Part shown: positions 22,375 to 33,051 of the stretch, one piece after another | How the letters are laid out: the number at the start of each line of letters is the position of its first letter | Position numbering within the stretch: the first letter of the stretch is position 1 | Assembly: GCF_000247695.1 (NCBI RefSeq) | Contig: NW_004624742.1 | Coordinates: 6,548,770 to 6,612,769 of the forward strand | Source of the DNA: Heterocephalus glaber | Lineage: Eukaryota; Chordata; Mammalia; Rodentia; Bathyergidae | Reading direction: 5' to 3' | DNA length: 64,000 nt | Position numbers and translations under genes: made by a program | Notes under the pieces: model-generated | Databases searched by the model: none | What the model was told of the DNA's origin: nothing | The model's input: the letters and a program-made list of their open reading frames with translations, nothing else

Positions 22375-24925
22375 CCATTTTGTGCTTCTCTGGCTGGGGA
22401 TCATTTGTCCAGAGCCACTGTGCTCTTTCCCTCCTGGTTCACTTGCTCTCCTCCTCCTCATCTAGTGCTTCTTTTGAGACATTGCTCATTACCCACTATC
22501 TCTTTATCATATGCCAGATAAATCTCTCTCCTATCCCTATTCTCTTAGCACTTTATACAGACCTTCATAATACAGCTGTGTTTTACAGATGTTTGCTACA
22601 AATCTGACTGTCCAACTGGAGAATCTTGAATTCTTTACCACTAGGAATCATGGCTTATTTACCCCTTCTCTCCACATAACTATACCATTTCTCTGACTCT
22701 ACAATAGGAATTTGTAACTGACTACATTTTACTTTCCCCTTGGCCACCTAAGAACTTAGAATTAAAAAGTACAGCTCACGCATAATGATTATGAAGACTC
22801 CCAATGGCCAAGTGTGTCTTCCTTTCCCCAGGACTTGACCTATTTTAATTTATATTTCCCCTGATCTGAGTTTTAAAAACTTGCATTTGGATGTTTTAAT
22901 TTAAGTGTTTGTGCTACAAGCTGCCTCAGATCCTTTCTGGAACAAGATAGGAGAAAAATAAATTATTCATTTCAGTATTCCTACCACCCTGGACAGTCTC
23001 TGGCAGCTAGAAAATACTCAATAACTGTTTAATCAAAGGGATAAAGTTATGTAGATTCTCTGACAGCTATTTTACTCATCACTTAGAAGACTTCTTGCTG
23101 ATTCTTATCACAGTGTTCAAGAGCTAAAACTGCTAGAATGTCTGATGGATTAAATGCCTACTTCTGTACAAAATTCACTTGATTGCAGTTTTGCAATTTG
23201 CAATTAATGCAAGTTTCCACCTTGGTCCAGGTGCAACCTATTTTGAGAACTCAAACTACACATCAATTGGGTAATCTTCGAATAATCTTAAAAGTTGGTG
23301 AATAAGTAGCCAGGAAATGAGAAAGGAAGCAATGACATTGCATCTCAGGGAACAGAGAGAGGAAAGCTCAAATGAGATTGCATATGAATGGAGCAGAGAA
23401 CAGGACACAGGAAGCTGAGGACAGGGTCTTGGAGACAAGAGGGACTTCAGGAAATGAAAATAGAACAAGGATGAGGAGCAGATAAGGGCTTCTGTTCCTG
23501 AAGATCCACCATTGTAATGTCCTCATGTGCTTCTGGGAAGCTGAGTGAGCTCAAGCACATAAAGATGTCAACATCAAATTGCTGCATGATAAAACTATGA
23601 AGAGATGAGAAAAATCTGGGAAAAAAATCTCACTTTCTATACTCATTTTTCTTCAATTTACATCTAATGTTTCCTTAAGAAAAGCCATCATTCCCGTTCT
23701 TATATATTATATCTGAAGAAATAGCAGCAGTGCCCAAGTCTCTTTTAAATTGGAGAATTTTTTTTCCCTAGGAAACACACAAGCATGTGTAGTCTTGACT
23801 TTCAGTTGTCACCTCAACTTTCTAAACAAGTCCCTCACGCTTGCAGTTAGCTTATTTTCAAAGCAACATTCAATTGGAATTTTTTCCCCTTGAAGAAAAA
23901 TGAAGATATGCTAACCTATCAATTGTTACACATAACCAACTACATGTAAAGCCACATGTCTAATTTAAATTTTCTTCAGACATATTTGCTTCAATCAAAA
24001 ACATCAATTCAGTGTGTTGACTCTAATCATAGTTTTCTTCATGAAAACACAGAGAATCTGAGAGAATTCTTTGAACAACATAAAGAAAGGTGTTAATATT
24101 AAATAGATTAAAATGGAAAGTTTGTGGGAATGAATTTGGTTACATTGTTACCATGTGAAAACATGCAATGTGATAACATTTTGGTCCATTATAATGAGAT
24201 ATGGCTCTTTCCCAAATGCACTGGACAGAGGAACTGAGAATTAAGGCTTGGGTATGTGGTGTGGACACCTCATCAGCCAAGGCAAGGAGGCCTGGTTAAG
24301 CTGTAACCTGTGGCCAGATGTGTCAGATAGAGGCTATGGTCAGAGGTTATGTGTCAGCCCCTCTATGACAGGGCTTCCTGCTCAGCTGCAGCTGCACTAA
24401 GAGCCCAGCAAGTCTCTGCTTTGTCACCCCAGCCCCAAACTGAGTGCATCAGTACAATGCATAGGCCTAGCCCTCCAACATTCAGAGCCATGAATCATAC
24501 CCAGTGTAGGGGAGAAACAGTAAACTCAGAGGGACCTGATACTTGGCATGAGATTAGTCCAGCTGCAGGAGTGTGTTTGGGGGCAGCCTGGAAACATCTC
24601 TGCAGCAACTAGGCTCCCTGTGTCTTCCTTGAACCCTTCTGCAGTCCCCTAATTTCTGAAATCTTATCACTGCTTCTGTGTCCTCTGTAGCACTCCAGTT
24701 TTCCTTCTGAACCCTCGGTTCCTTGAAAGGAAGTCCTGACACCTTGTCAAACTTTGGCCAACCCCATCCCAGGGCCCATAGCTTGACTTGAAAAACATGA
24801 ATCCCCACCCCAAATTCCTACTGAGGGCCTGTCATCTTCTCTCTAGTCCTACACCTTAACAACAACTTTTCCATGCTACCTCATGCCTCACAATTAAACT
24901 TTTTGTGATGTTAAAGTCATCATCA
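22375..24925. other. Intergenic sequence
   Basis: Long, mostly AT-rich and repeat-poor. No gene is recognised. The open frames at 22380-22607, 23256-23468, 24349-24612 and 24554-24808 show no familiar domain. Confidence 0.45.
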
Positions 24926-24929
24926 TAAT

Positions 24930-25150
24930 AACATGAGCTACCTACCATTTCTTTAGCCCTTGCCATGTGCTAGGCAGAGTGCTAATAACTAAACATGCAT
25001 AACTATCTCACATCATTCTCATAGTAATAGGGTGAGGTACATACACTGTGTTAATTTTACAGACAAGTAAAGTAAGCCTCAAAGAAGTTATGTAACTTGC
25101 TCATAAGAACAGAACTCATAGTGCCAAAGCCAGGACTCAAACTGAAGATG
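24930..25150 (+). repeat. MIR SINE
   Basis: The sequence CATTTCTTTAGCCCTTGCCATGTGCTAGGCAGAGTGCTAA...TTTTACAGACAAGTAAAGTAAGCCTCAAAGAAGTTATGTAACTTGCTCA...CCAGGACTCAAACTG matches a nearly full MIR. Confidence 0.85.
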
Positions 25151-25154
25151 GAAG

Positions 25155-25829
25155 GAGGTAAAATCAAAGTTTTTAACTATGTGTCCCTCACCATGAACTA
25201 GAAACAAAGAGACTACAGAAGAGTCATCTAGACTCTCAGGTTGTTTCACTACAGTGGGTTGGATTATTGGCTATGTCTTGGATGCCACTCTGTGGTATTC
25301 CTTCAACCCCACCTTCTCCTCCAGCCTCAGGAAAAACCTCCTGTTTTGTGCAGACTTCCCTCAGCTTTATGCACAAGGAGCCTGGAAATTTCTTGCCTCA
25401 GCATGTGTGTCATCCTCCCACTTTGCGACCTGTGACTTCTCTGATGTCACACATGGGCCACCATGACGTAGCATTCCCACACATACAGCTCAAAACATGG
25501 GAGTTAACCTTGAGGCCATTCTTGGCCAGTGGCAGATGAGACCTGGTAAATGTTTCTTTCTTTGATCCTCACAGTGGACTTTCTGAAACACATTCTTAGG
25601 CCTCCTCAGAAAGTCTCACAGGGTAGAGCCCTGGCCCAGTCTGTGGCCAACCCAGCAACACATCCTATGTTGCCTTCCTTTCTTCCCTGTTTCATTCTTG
25701 CTTATTCCTCATTCCTGCTCCCTGGAACCACTGTTCCTGAGTAAGATAGATGTTTGACAGCCTTTGTCTCAGGCAGGTAGACAGAAAAATGCTCATCTCT
25801 TGAGAAAACCAGTCCATCCATTCTCTTCC
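25155..25829. other. Intergenic sequence
   Basis: Three overlapping short frames at 25241-25539 lack domain signals. No gene is called. Confidence 0.45.
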
Positions 25830-25843
25830 TGCTCCATTATTTT

Positions 25844-25927
25844 TTTTTTTTCAGTACTGGGGATCGAACTCAGGACCTTGCGCTTGCAAGGCAGGCGGCT
25901 GAACCAATGAGCCAAATCCCCAGCCCT
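25844..25927 (-). repeat. ID SINE with TSD
   Basis: TSD TGCTCCATTATTTT / TGCTCCACTATTTT lies at 25830-25843 and 25928-25941. It is the left member of a pair of same-orientation IDs. Confidence 0.92.
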
Positions 25928-25982
25928 TGCTCCACTATTTTGACCACAGTGATTTTCCTTTCTGCTTCTTCTTAGTGTTTTT

Positions 25983-26068
25983 TTTTTTTTTGGTACCAGG
26001 GATTGAACTTGGGTCCTTGCGCTTGCGAGGCAGGCAGTAGAACCATTGAGCTAAATCCCCAGCCCCTG
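25983..26068 (-). repeat. ID SINE with TSD
   Basis: TSD CTTAGTGTTTTT / CTCAGTGTTTTT lies at 25971-25982 and 26069-26080. It is an independent insertion 55 bp from the previous ID. Confidence 0.92.
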
Positions 26069-26080
26069 CTCAGTGTTTTT

Positions 26081-27262
26081 CATCCTGGAGACAGCAAGGG
26101 ATCTCAAACTCTCTTCCATGTTGCAAAGTCACTACTGATTAAAATATCCCAAAGGGGCGAGAGATCTGCATTGTGGCAGAAAGCACAACCAAGTTTTTTG
26201 AGCCAAAGTCTTAGTAAAGGCAGGGCTTTTGTAAGGCAGATGATGCTATCAATTAAACAGAAAATAAATGTTTTCCTGCTACAAAATTAGAAGCTATTTT
26301 AGGGAGGCCCTTGCAGGACTGACAAAGTGCACAAAGATCACTGGGCATCACCTAACTGCAGGCTGTGGGCTGGGGCTGCAGATCTGTTTCTCACCTGCTC
26401 CCACCAGGTTCCAGGCAACTCCTTCCCTGCAGCAGGCAAAGTTCTAGGCTCTGCTTCCTTGAACCATTGTTGCTTTTAATCAATACCACAGCCTTTCTTC
26501 CCCCACACAGTTCTGGTGTGCAGCCAGTGTCATCACTGTCAGCCTAAAGATATGCCTTGGGAAATCCGGACAATGACACCAGTGAGAGAATCCCAGGGGG
26601 ACTATGCTGGGCATCCTGAGTGGCAGCCTCACTCCAATCCCCTCTGTCTAAAGTGTACCAGCCTCTCTCCCAGTCCTCAGATGAGATTTATTCATTTTTG
26701 CAGATGTTTATGTGGTGTTGGTTTTGTAAGAAACCCTTCTATTAAAATGTGTTTTTTCCCCTCTCAATTATTTTCACCCTGCTCACCCTCATTTTTGTGT
26801 TTTCAATTAGAAGAATCCTAGAATTCAATGAAAGTCACAATACCTATGAAACATAATAAATAGCATTAAAAAGTGACACTTTCTTCTTTTTTTATAAATG
26901 ATATCTCATAATGATGTAATGATGCCTACAAAGCCACATCACCTCATTGGCCACAGCCTTGCAGGGCTATGTCCCAAGGCTGCAGAGCTCTGGGGCATTT
27001 GGAGCTACACTAAGAGTTGGCAAATCCAAACATACAGTAATTTGTAGTCAGAACACTTAGTATCTGTTGTACACATAGGTATGATTGTTTATATTTTTTA
27101 GTAGAATCTGTTATGATTCATAAGACATAAACCATAGATATAATTTTTAAAAAATTTTAGTTCCATAGATATTATAGTGGTGGTGAAGGTAACATAAAAA
27201 CATTTAATATATTAAAATGAGGTTTTAGTGTCCCCAAAGTTTCAGGTAATTGGTATTATAGA
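26081..27262. other. Intergenic sequence
   Basis: No gene or confident repeat is seen. Confidence 0.45.
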
Positions 27263-27270
27263 AAGAATCC

Positions 27271-27355
27271 TGGGCCAGGGATTTAGCTCAGTGGTGTGGC
27301 CATATGCCTTGTAAACCCAAAGTCCTGAGTTCAATCCCTGGTACCAAAAAAAAAA
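27271..27355 (+). repeat. ID SINE with TSD
   Basis: An ID body with poly(A). The short TSD AAAGAATCC lies at 27262-27270 and 27356-27364. Confidence 0.9.
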
Positions 27356-27503
27356 AAAGAATCCCCATGACAACAGACAAAAGACTTAGGTCCATGTTCT
27401 AAATTCAGTCACCAGTGGGGTTGACCACCCTAGATAAGGTATTGGTCTTGATGAACTTGTTTCTTTGAATATAAGAAGATAACCAAAACCACATCAAAGA
27501 GCT

Positions 27504-27510
<7 letters not shown>

Positions 27511-27559
<49 letters not shown>
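27511..27559 (+). repeat. (GT)n microsatellite
   Basis: About 24 GT units abut the tail side of a minus-strand B4 SINE. Microsatellites often grow from SINE tails. Confidence 0.95.
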
Positions 27560-27561
<2 letters not shown>

Positions 27562-27733
27562 AGGTACTGGGGCCTTCACAGTAAACTACATCCCCAGCCA
27601 TTTCCGAATTTTTATTTTGAGACAAGGTCTTGCTAAGTCACTAAGTGGCCCAAACTGGGCTTGAACTTGTGATCCTCCTGCCCCAGCCTCCCAGACTGCT
27701 AGGATTACAGGTGTGGGCCACCATACCTGGCTC
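27560..27733 (-). repeat. B4 (ID+B1) SINE
   Basis: The plus strand reads an ID-like complement (GGTACTGGGGCCTTCACAG...CCCCAGCC), then B1 complement (TTTTGAGACAAGGTCTTGCTAAG...CTAGGATTACAGGTGTGGGCC). This is the B4 order on the minus strand. Confidence 0.88.
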
Positions 27734-27965
27734 AATGTCATAGAATTTCTATAAGAAATATAAATCATATCATATTCGGTTTCTTAAGCCTTTTTAAAAT
27801 GTGACTTCCCCCAAAGATTCTGACTAAAGCCCTTCCCCCAAGATTCCATATTTAAAAGATCCTCAGGTAATTCTGATACACAGATGCATTTGAAATAATC
27901 TACACATTAATAGAATGTAGTTTCAATTATTTTTACAATTGTAAACTTCTTTAGAAATATAAAAT
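27734..27965. other. Intergenic sequence
   Basis: No gene or confident repeat is seen. Confidence 0.4.
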
Positions 27966-27968
27966 GTT

Positions 27969-28066
27969 AGGGCTGGGGACATCGCTTCATGGTAGAGCAT
28001 TTGCCTAGCATATGTGAGGCCCTGGATTTAATCCCCACTACTGGAGAGGGAGAGAGAGAGAGAGAT
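27969..28066 (+). repeat. Older ID-type SINE
   Basis: GGGCTGGGGACATCGCTTCATGGTAGAGCATTTGCCTAGCATATGTGAGG... has the GGTAGAGC/TAGCAT form shared with other rodents. The tail is (GA)n. It is more diverged than the young IDs. Confidence 0.8.
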
Positions 28067-28375
28067 TAGTAATGAGAAAATCTAACTACTTCATTAAACT
28101 AATATTCAAGGAGTAGTCTAAAACACACTGGTGGCCCCTGACTGCTAGGATGTTTCACAGATAAGTACAGCTAATCAGGGCTTAGCAAGTAACATAATTC
28201 CATGTTTCTTGCCCAAAAATGTAGGAAGCAGAAAAAAAATGACTATGTTAGAATTAAACAAAAGAAATAGGAAGAAAACCACACCAAACTGCATCCAAAA
28301 ATTAAATTTTTGAAAGCAAGTAAAAAGAGAAAATATTAAAAGCAGCCAAGGTTAAGTGAAATAAATCAGACATAC

Positions 28376-28412
28376 ATCGCTTCTTGGCCTTTTGGCTAAT
28401 ATCAAGTGTAGT
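28376..28412 (+). pseudogene. 3'-truncated U2 snRNA retropseudogene
   Basis: ATCGCTTCTTGGCCTTTTGG and the following text through GTGTAGT match the first ~37 nt of U2 snRNA, with two substitutions. U2 pairs with the intron branch site, and this copy stops inside the GUAGUA branch-recognition element. A perfect 15-bp TSD ATAAATCAGACATAC lies at 28361-28375 and 28413-28427. There is no poly(A) tail, the pattern of truncated U2 pseudogenes made by self-primed or internally primed reverse transcription. It is not functional because it lacks the Sm site and stem-loops. Confidence 0.93.
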
Positions 28413-28479
28413 ATAAATCAGACATACGAGCTTAAATATTGCATGGTTTCTCTTGTATGAGAAACCCAAAATATAAATA

Positions 28480-28557
28480 AAGTGCAAAGCAAGGTCCTGA
28501 GTTTGATCCCTGGTACCAAAAAAATAAAAATAAAAATAAATAAATAAATAAAAAGCA
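28480..28557 (+). repeat. 5'-truncated ID SINE
   Basis: Only the 3' half is present (GCAAAGCAAGGTCCTGAGTTTGATCCCTGGTACC), followed by a (AAAT)n tail. Confidence 0.75.
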
Positions 28558-29570
28558 AAATAAAAAATAGATAACAGGAAGTAGGAAGATAGATCTTTTT
28601 CAGATAGGAAGAGGATCAAGAAATAGAAGGAGGGAGGGAAAGAGAATAAAATGTTGAGCTAGGTCTGAAAATATAGTGAGGAATTTGACAGGGGTGAAAC
28701 CTATTGAACAGAATGCCAGCACTGCCATCCAATGTTGGAAATTGTAGCAGATGAAATGCTGTAAGATGCTGTGAAATACACAAAGGTGGAAATACAAGTA
28801 AAATATCCTGTATGCACCAATCACCATATTCAAAAATGTATTTATTATGATACCTTACTAGCTGAACTGAAAGCATTCATAGGTCAGCTGATCTTAGTAG
28901 GGATTTCACATGGTAACCACGGGAATGTAAAAGACTTATGGAAAAGCGATCAGTCAAAATATGGCATAAAAATTTATGCCCTTGTAGATGCAAAGACTCA
29001 TGCTTCGATTTAGAATTTATCCTGGAACTCAGCCATCAGGTCCTTAGTAATAAACCAAATGATTCACATAGTAATAAAGCAAATGATATTGTGAACAGAC
29101 TTATTGCTCCCATCTCCCAAACTAATTAGAATGTGACATTCAACAATTGGTTTACCAGTTTCCAATTGATGTTACATTTGCTAACAGACCACAGATTGAC
29201 CTGTGCAGGAGCTGTACACAGGAACAAAGCAGAAATTCTAAATGAAATACTGCAATTTTAAAACCAAGAATTATATAGTACAATCTTTGGATTTCAGAAA
29301 GATTTTCACTGGCCTTATAAATGGCAAAGAAAAAAAAACTGCTACTGCTAATGTCAACCTTGTACCAGGATGGAAATATCAATAAGGAAACCTCGACAAA
29401 ACAGAAGCCTGAGGTGGAAATGTTCTACAACGAAACCAAAAGTGGAGTAGATGTTGTTGATGAGTTGTGTAGCAACTATGATGTCACTCAAAACACAAAG
29501 TGTTGTGTTTGACTCAGTCCTAAACATGCGTGTCATAAATAGTTTGATAGTTTATAAAGAAAATAACAAG

Positions 29571-29667
29571 GGGCCGGGGATTTAGCTCAGTGGTTTCATC
29601 ACCTGCTGTGCAAGCGCAAGGACCTGAGTTCGATCCCCGGTACCAAAAAAAAAAAAAAGAAAAGAAA
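29571..29667 (+). repeat. ID SINE nested in the piggyBac relic
   Basis: The TSD AAAGAAAATAACAAG is identical at 29556-29570 and 29668-29682. Confidence 0.94.
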
Positions 29668-29892
29668 AAAGAAAATAACAAGTGCAAAATACCAGTAGGA
29701 AAATTCCTTAGAGGATTGGGACTGGCCCTCATAAGAGATCATTTACAACAGAGGAAAAACAAAATATTTCTTCCCATGGAACTACACAAAAAAAATTGTG
29801 GAGCACACTGGTGAGCTGACAGGTGATCAGGCAGGTGCAGCATGTCAAAGACCTATTATGACAACAGGAAAACCAAAATGTTGTCAACTGTG

Positions 29893-30585
29893 TCCTACAA
29901 GAAAGACAGGAAGGGCCGGGGATTTAGCTCAGTGGTTTCACTGCCTGCTGCGCAAGCGCAAGGACCCGAGTTTGATCCCCGGTAACAACAACAACAAAAA
30001 AAGACAGGAAAACAAAACATATGTGCTATCAGTGTAAGCTATACTTGTATGTGGAACATGCAATTTTCATGTGTGGAAACTGATGTGACAATTGAAGCAA
30101 AGATTATTTTTGTTGTAGAGTTCTATTGGGATTTTCATTGTAGTTCACATAGGTTTTTATTTCTGATGTTATCTTTTAGGTTTTGTAAGCAAGTACACAA
30201 CTGATGTGAAAATGTTTATGTTTATTCTAAATGCACAATACATATTAGGAATTTATACTTTATTTTTTTGATATTTTATGTTCCTATTAACTGCACATTG
30301 TATAATATAATAAGAACCTCCTGACAAAATAGCAAGACTAGTGAGATGTCAAGTATGTCCTACAAAAAGACCAGGAAAAAAAATACAACTGCTGTCAGTG
30401 TAAGTGATACATGTGTATGGAACATGCTGTTGTCATGTGTGAAGATTGCCTTAGTGTGATAATTGAAGTAAAGATTAGTTTTTGTAGAATGTTATTGGTA
30501 TTTTCATTGTAGTTCATATAGGAATTTATTTCTGTTGTTCTTTTATAGACTTTGTACACCAAAAAAGTCTGTTGAAAATTTTGAT
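29893..30585 (+). repeat. Diverged tandem duplication of the transposase 3' end
   Basis: Ignoring the ID, about 29893-30200 and 30352-30570 align in the same order. Shared blocks include TGTCCTACAA, the Cys-cluster codons, GGAACATGC, TCATGTGTG, ATTTTCATTGTAGTTCA and TTTATTTCTG. The copies differ by many substitutions and small gaps, so the duplication is old. It could also be two related elements side by side. Confidence 0.8.
29913..29999 (+). repeat. ID SINE nested in the piggyBac relic
   Basis: TSD AAAGACAGGAA lies at 29902-29912 and 30000-30010. The tail is (AAC)n-rich. Confidence 0.93.
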
Positions 30586-30634
30586 GCTTTTTTTATAAAT
30601 ACTCAATAAACATTAAAAATGCAAAAAAAAAAAA

Positions 30635-30720
30635 TCAAGATGTGTTATGTGCATGTATCAACTCCCCACAAGGAATGTAATCATTATGTACTACAACTAT
30701 GTACTAATAAAAAATAAAAA
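30635..30720 (+). repeat. LINE-like 3' tail fragment
   Basis: GGAATGTAATCATTATGTAC...TACTAATAAAAAATAAAAA resembles a rodent L1 3' terminus with an A-rich end. It may be the rest of the L1 that starts at 28345. This is inference. Confidence 0.45.
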
Positions 30721-30856
30721 CTGAAGAAAAATAAAGCACCCAGAGATGTGGAGTGAGAGAGATCAGAAGTTGGAGAAACAGACTAAGTACAGAAAGGGGA
30801 AAAAATAGAAATATGGTTAATTTCTTAACAGAAGCAAGGGAAGCTAGAAGACAGAT

Positions 30857-31413
30857 TGTCAGGAGCAATGCTACATAATTTTAGGGTAAAATCATTTGGT
30901 TAGCGTAGTTCTCTCACCTACAGCCCAGCTATGGAATTCCGAGACATAACTCCATTTTGGCCTCTGGTCACAACTGAGACCTCAATGATCCGGTGATGCT
31001 GCGATTCTCCAGGACAAGAAACATCCTGGGAGCTGAAAACATCCTGGGAGGAATAAACATCTACTCAGTTCCTCATTGTTCTTGGACTGTTACCATCTTG
31101 TTTTACCCGGATGTACTGAACTCTCTGCAAGTCATTTGTTACATTTGTTTCTCCCGATGTATGTACTGAACTCTCTGCAAGTCATTTGTTACATTTGTTT
31201 CTCCCGATGTACTGAGTACTGAATGAAAGGTGCGGTAAGCTGGGGGATTTAGTCTTTGCCGCCCAGAGCAGCACTGATCAGACCCAAAGCTCAGCGTCTT
31301 CTCAGTCTCATTTTTCTACCTTTCCTGTAATTCGCCTTGTGCTGCAGTGGCTCGCAGGAGACTAGAACTTACTGCAGAGGTTCTAGTAACATCCCCTTTT
31401 CCTGTTCCCTACA
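30857..31413 (+). repeat. Solo LTR of a class II endogenous retrovirus
   Basis: The LTR is 557 bp and starts TGTCAGGAGC and ends CCCTACA (TG...CA). A perfect 6-bp TSD ACAGAT lies at 30851-30856 and 31414-31419. Six-bp duplications fit class II (beta-like) ERVs. Removing the LTR restores a continuous L1M sequence. It is related to the LTR at 46092-46680 (shared AGGAGCAATGCTACATAA-like start and ATAACTC.TTTTG.CT block). The polyadenylation signal position reads AATGAA instead of AATAAA. Confidence 0.93.
31113..31212 (+). repeat. 50-bp tandem duplication inside the LTR
   Basis: GTACTGAACTCTCTGCAAGT...CTCCCGATGTAT starts at 31113 and again at 31163. The two units look identical over about 48 bp. 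Position and size suit a U3 enhancer-type duplication. Confidence 0.95.
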
Positions 31414-32340
31414 ACAGATAACTTCAAAGTACTGGAATAAAATATTGTAAACCTAGTATTCTATACCCAGAAAAAAATATCTTTCAAAAATGAAAGAGGA
31501 GGGGCAGTCACCTGGGGCCGGTGGTGCAGGTGCCTCACAGTGACCTTGTGGTGGGCCGGGTAGGGTCCCTGAGTGGGACCTGGGACACGAGCTCTGTCCG
31601 GTGGTTTCTGCTGGCAGACTCTGGAGGAAGGTGCAGCCCGGAGCCCCGTGAGGAGCGCCAGTAACTCAACTTCCAGAGATAACCCACACCAGCCAAGGAT
31701 AGCTTATATAGCATTTTGGCACAGCAAAATGAAATGCAAGGAACCAACAGTGACATAATTGAAGGCAGCAAAATCAAAATAAAATAGGATCACTGGTTAG
31801 GAAGACTCTATGGAGAGAATGGAAAATAAAGTGAAGCAGTTTTATTGTGTATTTTTCAACAGATCTTCTTGAAATTTAAAAATATGACATCTTTTTCTTC
31901 CGACAGCTGCTCTTTTCAGAACCAGTTACATCAAACAAATCAGCCTCCAGATGCTACTTTTCTGTTGTTCTTGATCATACTTGGGAAAATATTACTAAAT
32001 ATCCTCACACTAGGAATGAGAAGAACAAACAGCCATCAAAATTTTATGGAATGTTTTTGTGTTTCATTAGCATTTGTTGATTTTTTATTTTTGGTAAACA
32101 TTTCCATTATATCCTATTTCAGGGATTTTGTACTTTTAGGTATTAGGTTTACTAAATATCATATCTGCCTCTTTGCTCAAATTACTTCCTTTACTTAGGG
32201 CTTTTTGCATTATCCAGTCTTCTTAATATCTTGTATAGATTATTGCCTGAATTTCTCTAAACTCACCAAGCTATCATCTAAATGTCAGAAGGCGTTTTAC
32301 TTCTTTGCAGTAATTTTGATTTGGATTTCAGTCCTTGCTT

Positions 32341-32440
32341 NNNNNNNNNNNNNNNNNNNNNNNNNNNNNNNNNNNNNNNNNNNNNNNNNNNNNNNNNNNN
32401 NNNNNNNNNNNNNNNNNNNNNNNNNNNNNNNNNNNNNNNN
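32341..32440. other. Assembly gap (100 N)
   Basis: Exactly 100 unknown bases lie inside the GPR160 copy. A round number suggests a gap of unknown size. Translations across it are not real. Confidence 0.99.
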
Positions 32441-32953
32441 ACAGAATATTTCTTACCAATGTCCTGTCTATGTCAGCATTCAGAGTTACTGCCTGTCACT
32501 TTCCATGATGATAATTTTATTTATGGCTTTTATAACCTCTTGGTCAGAAGTTATTACCTTGGTACAGGCTATTCAAATACTTCCTATATGAATGAGCTTA
32601 TCTTGTATTTTCCTTCTTCATACCTCCCGAGTTGCATTGTAAACTCTAAAAAAATACTCTTGCCCAAGCTCATTGTCTGTTTTCTTGGTACCTGGTTACC
32701 ATTTGTACTGCTTCAGGTATTCATTCTTTTACTTAAAGTACAGATTCTTGCATATATTGAATTGAACATTCCCTGGTTGTATTTTGTCAACAGTTTTCTC
32801 ATTGCCACCATTTGTTGGTTTAATTGTCACAAGCTTTATTTAAGAAATACCTTATTACCCATAGACCCATTTGTCAACTGGAAATGCTGCTTCATTCCAC
32901 TTACAATGTATAATTTTGGACAAATTGAAAAGCCTATATCAATAATAATTTGT

Positions 32954-33051
32954 AGGGGGCCGGTGATTTAGCTCAGTGGTTCCACCGCCTGCCTCACAAG
33001 CAAAAGGACCCAAGTTCGATATCCGGTACCAAAAATAATAATAATAATAAT
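32954..33051 (+). repeat. ID SINE inserted at the GPR160 stop codon
   Basis: TSD AATAATAATTTGT lies at 32941-32953 and 33052-33064, and the tail is (AAT)n. The SINE separates the final Cys codon TGT from its TAA stop. Confidence 0.93.

Larger units (their letters stand above)
28345..28720 (+). mobile_element. L1 3'-end fragment hosting the U2 pseudogene
   Basis: TTAAGTGAAATAAATCAGACATAC and GCATGGTTTCTCTTGTATGAGAAAC are the reverse complement of L1 3'-region text at 49240-49290. The 37-nt U2 piece and a truncated ID interrupt it. The purine-rich stretch at 28600-28660 may be its 3' UTR. Right edge uncertain. Confidence 0.7.
28771..30634 (+). pseudogene. Decayed piggyBac-type transposase copy with poly(A) end
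   Basis: piggyBac transposases are DDD cut-and-paste enzymes acting at TTAA. In order I see AELKAFIGQLILVG (28855-28900), NHGNVKDLW, KYGIKIYALVDAKTHA, a NNWFTS segment near 29137, GVDVVDELC near 29445, KFLRGLGLALIRDHLQQR near 29700, and a C-terminal Cys cluster CYQCK...HAIFMCGNC near 30020-30095. DLWKSD joins almost directly to KYGIK, so roughly 90 residues that usually carry the first catalytic Asp are missing. In the second catalytic segment (D-N-W/F-F-T in the family), N replaces D. Frames shift and stops occur. Two IDs interrupt it. A second diverged 3' end follows, ending in AATAAA and poly(A) at about 30605-30634. No inverted repeats or TTAA ends are found, so boundaries are uncertain. 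Confidence 0.82.

Noticed and set aside
28302..28876. Minus-strand frames rich in Phe/Tyr/Leu (28302-28619, 28600-28876) as membrane proteins
   Set aside because: They are the antisense of A-rich L1/ID sequence and of the piggyBac copy.
31845..32971. Intact GPCR gene
   Set aside because: An in-frame TAG, a 1-bp frameshift, an ID at the stop, an N gap and a poly(A)-like end all point to a retropseudogene.
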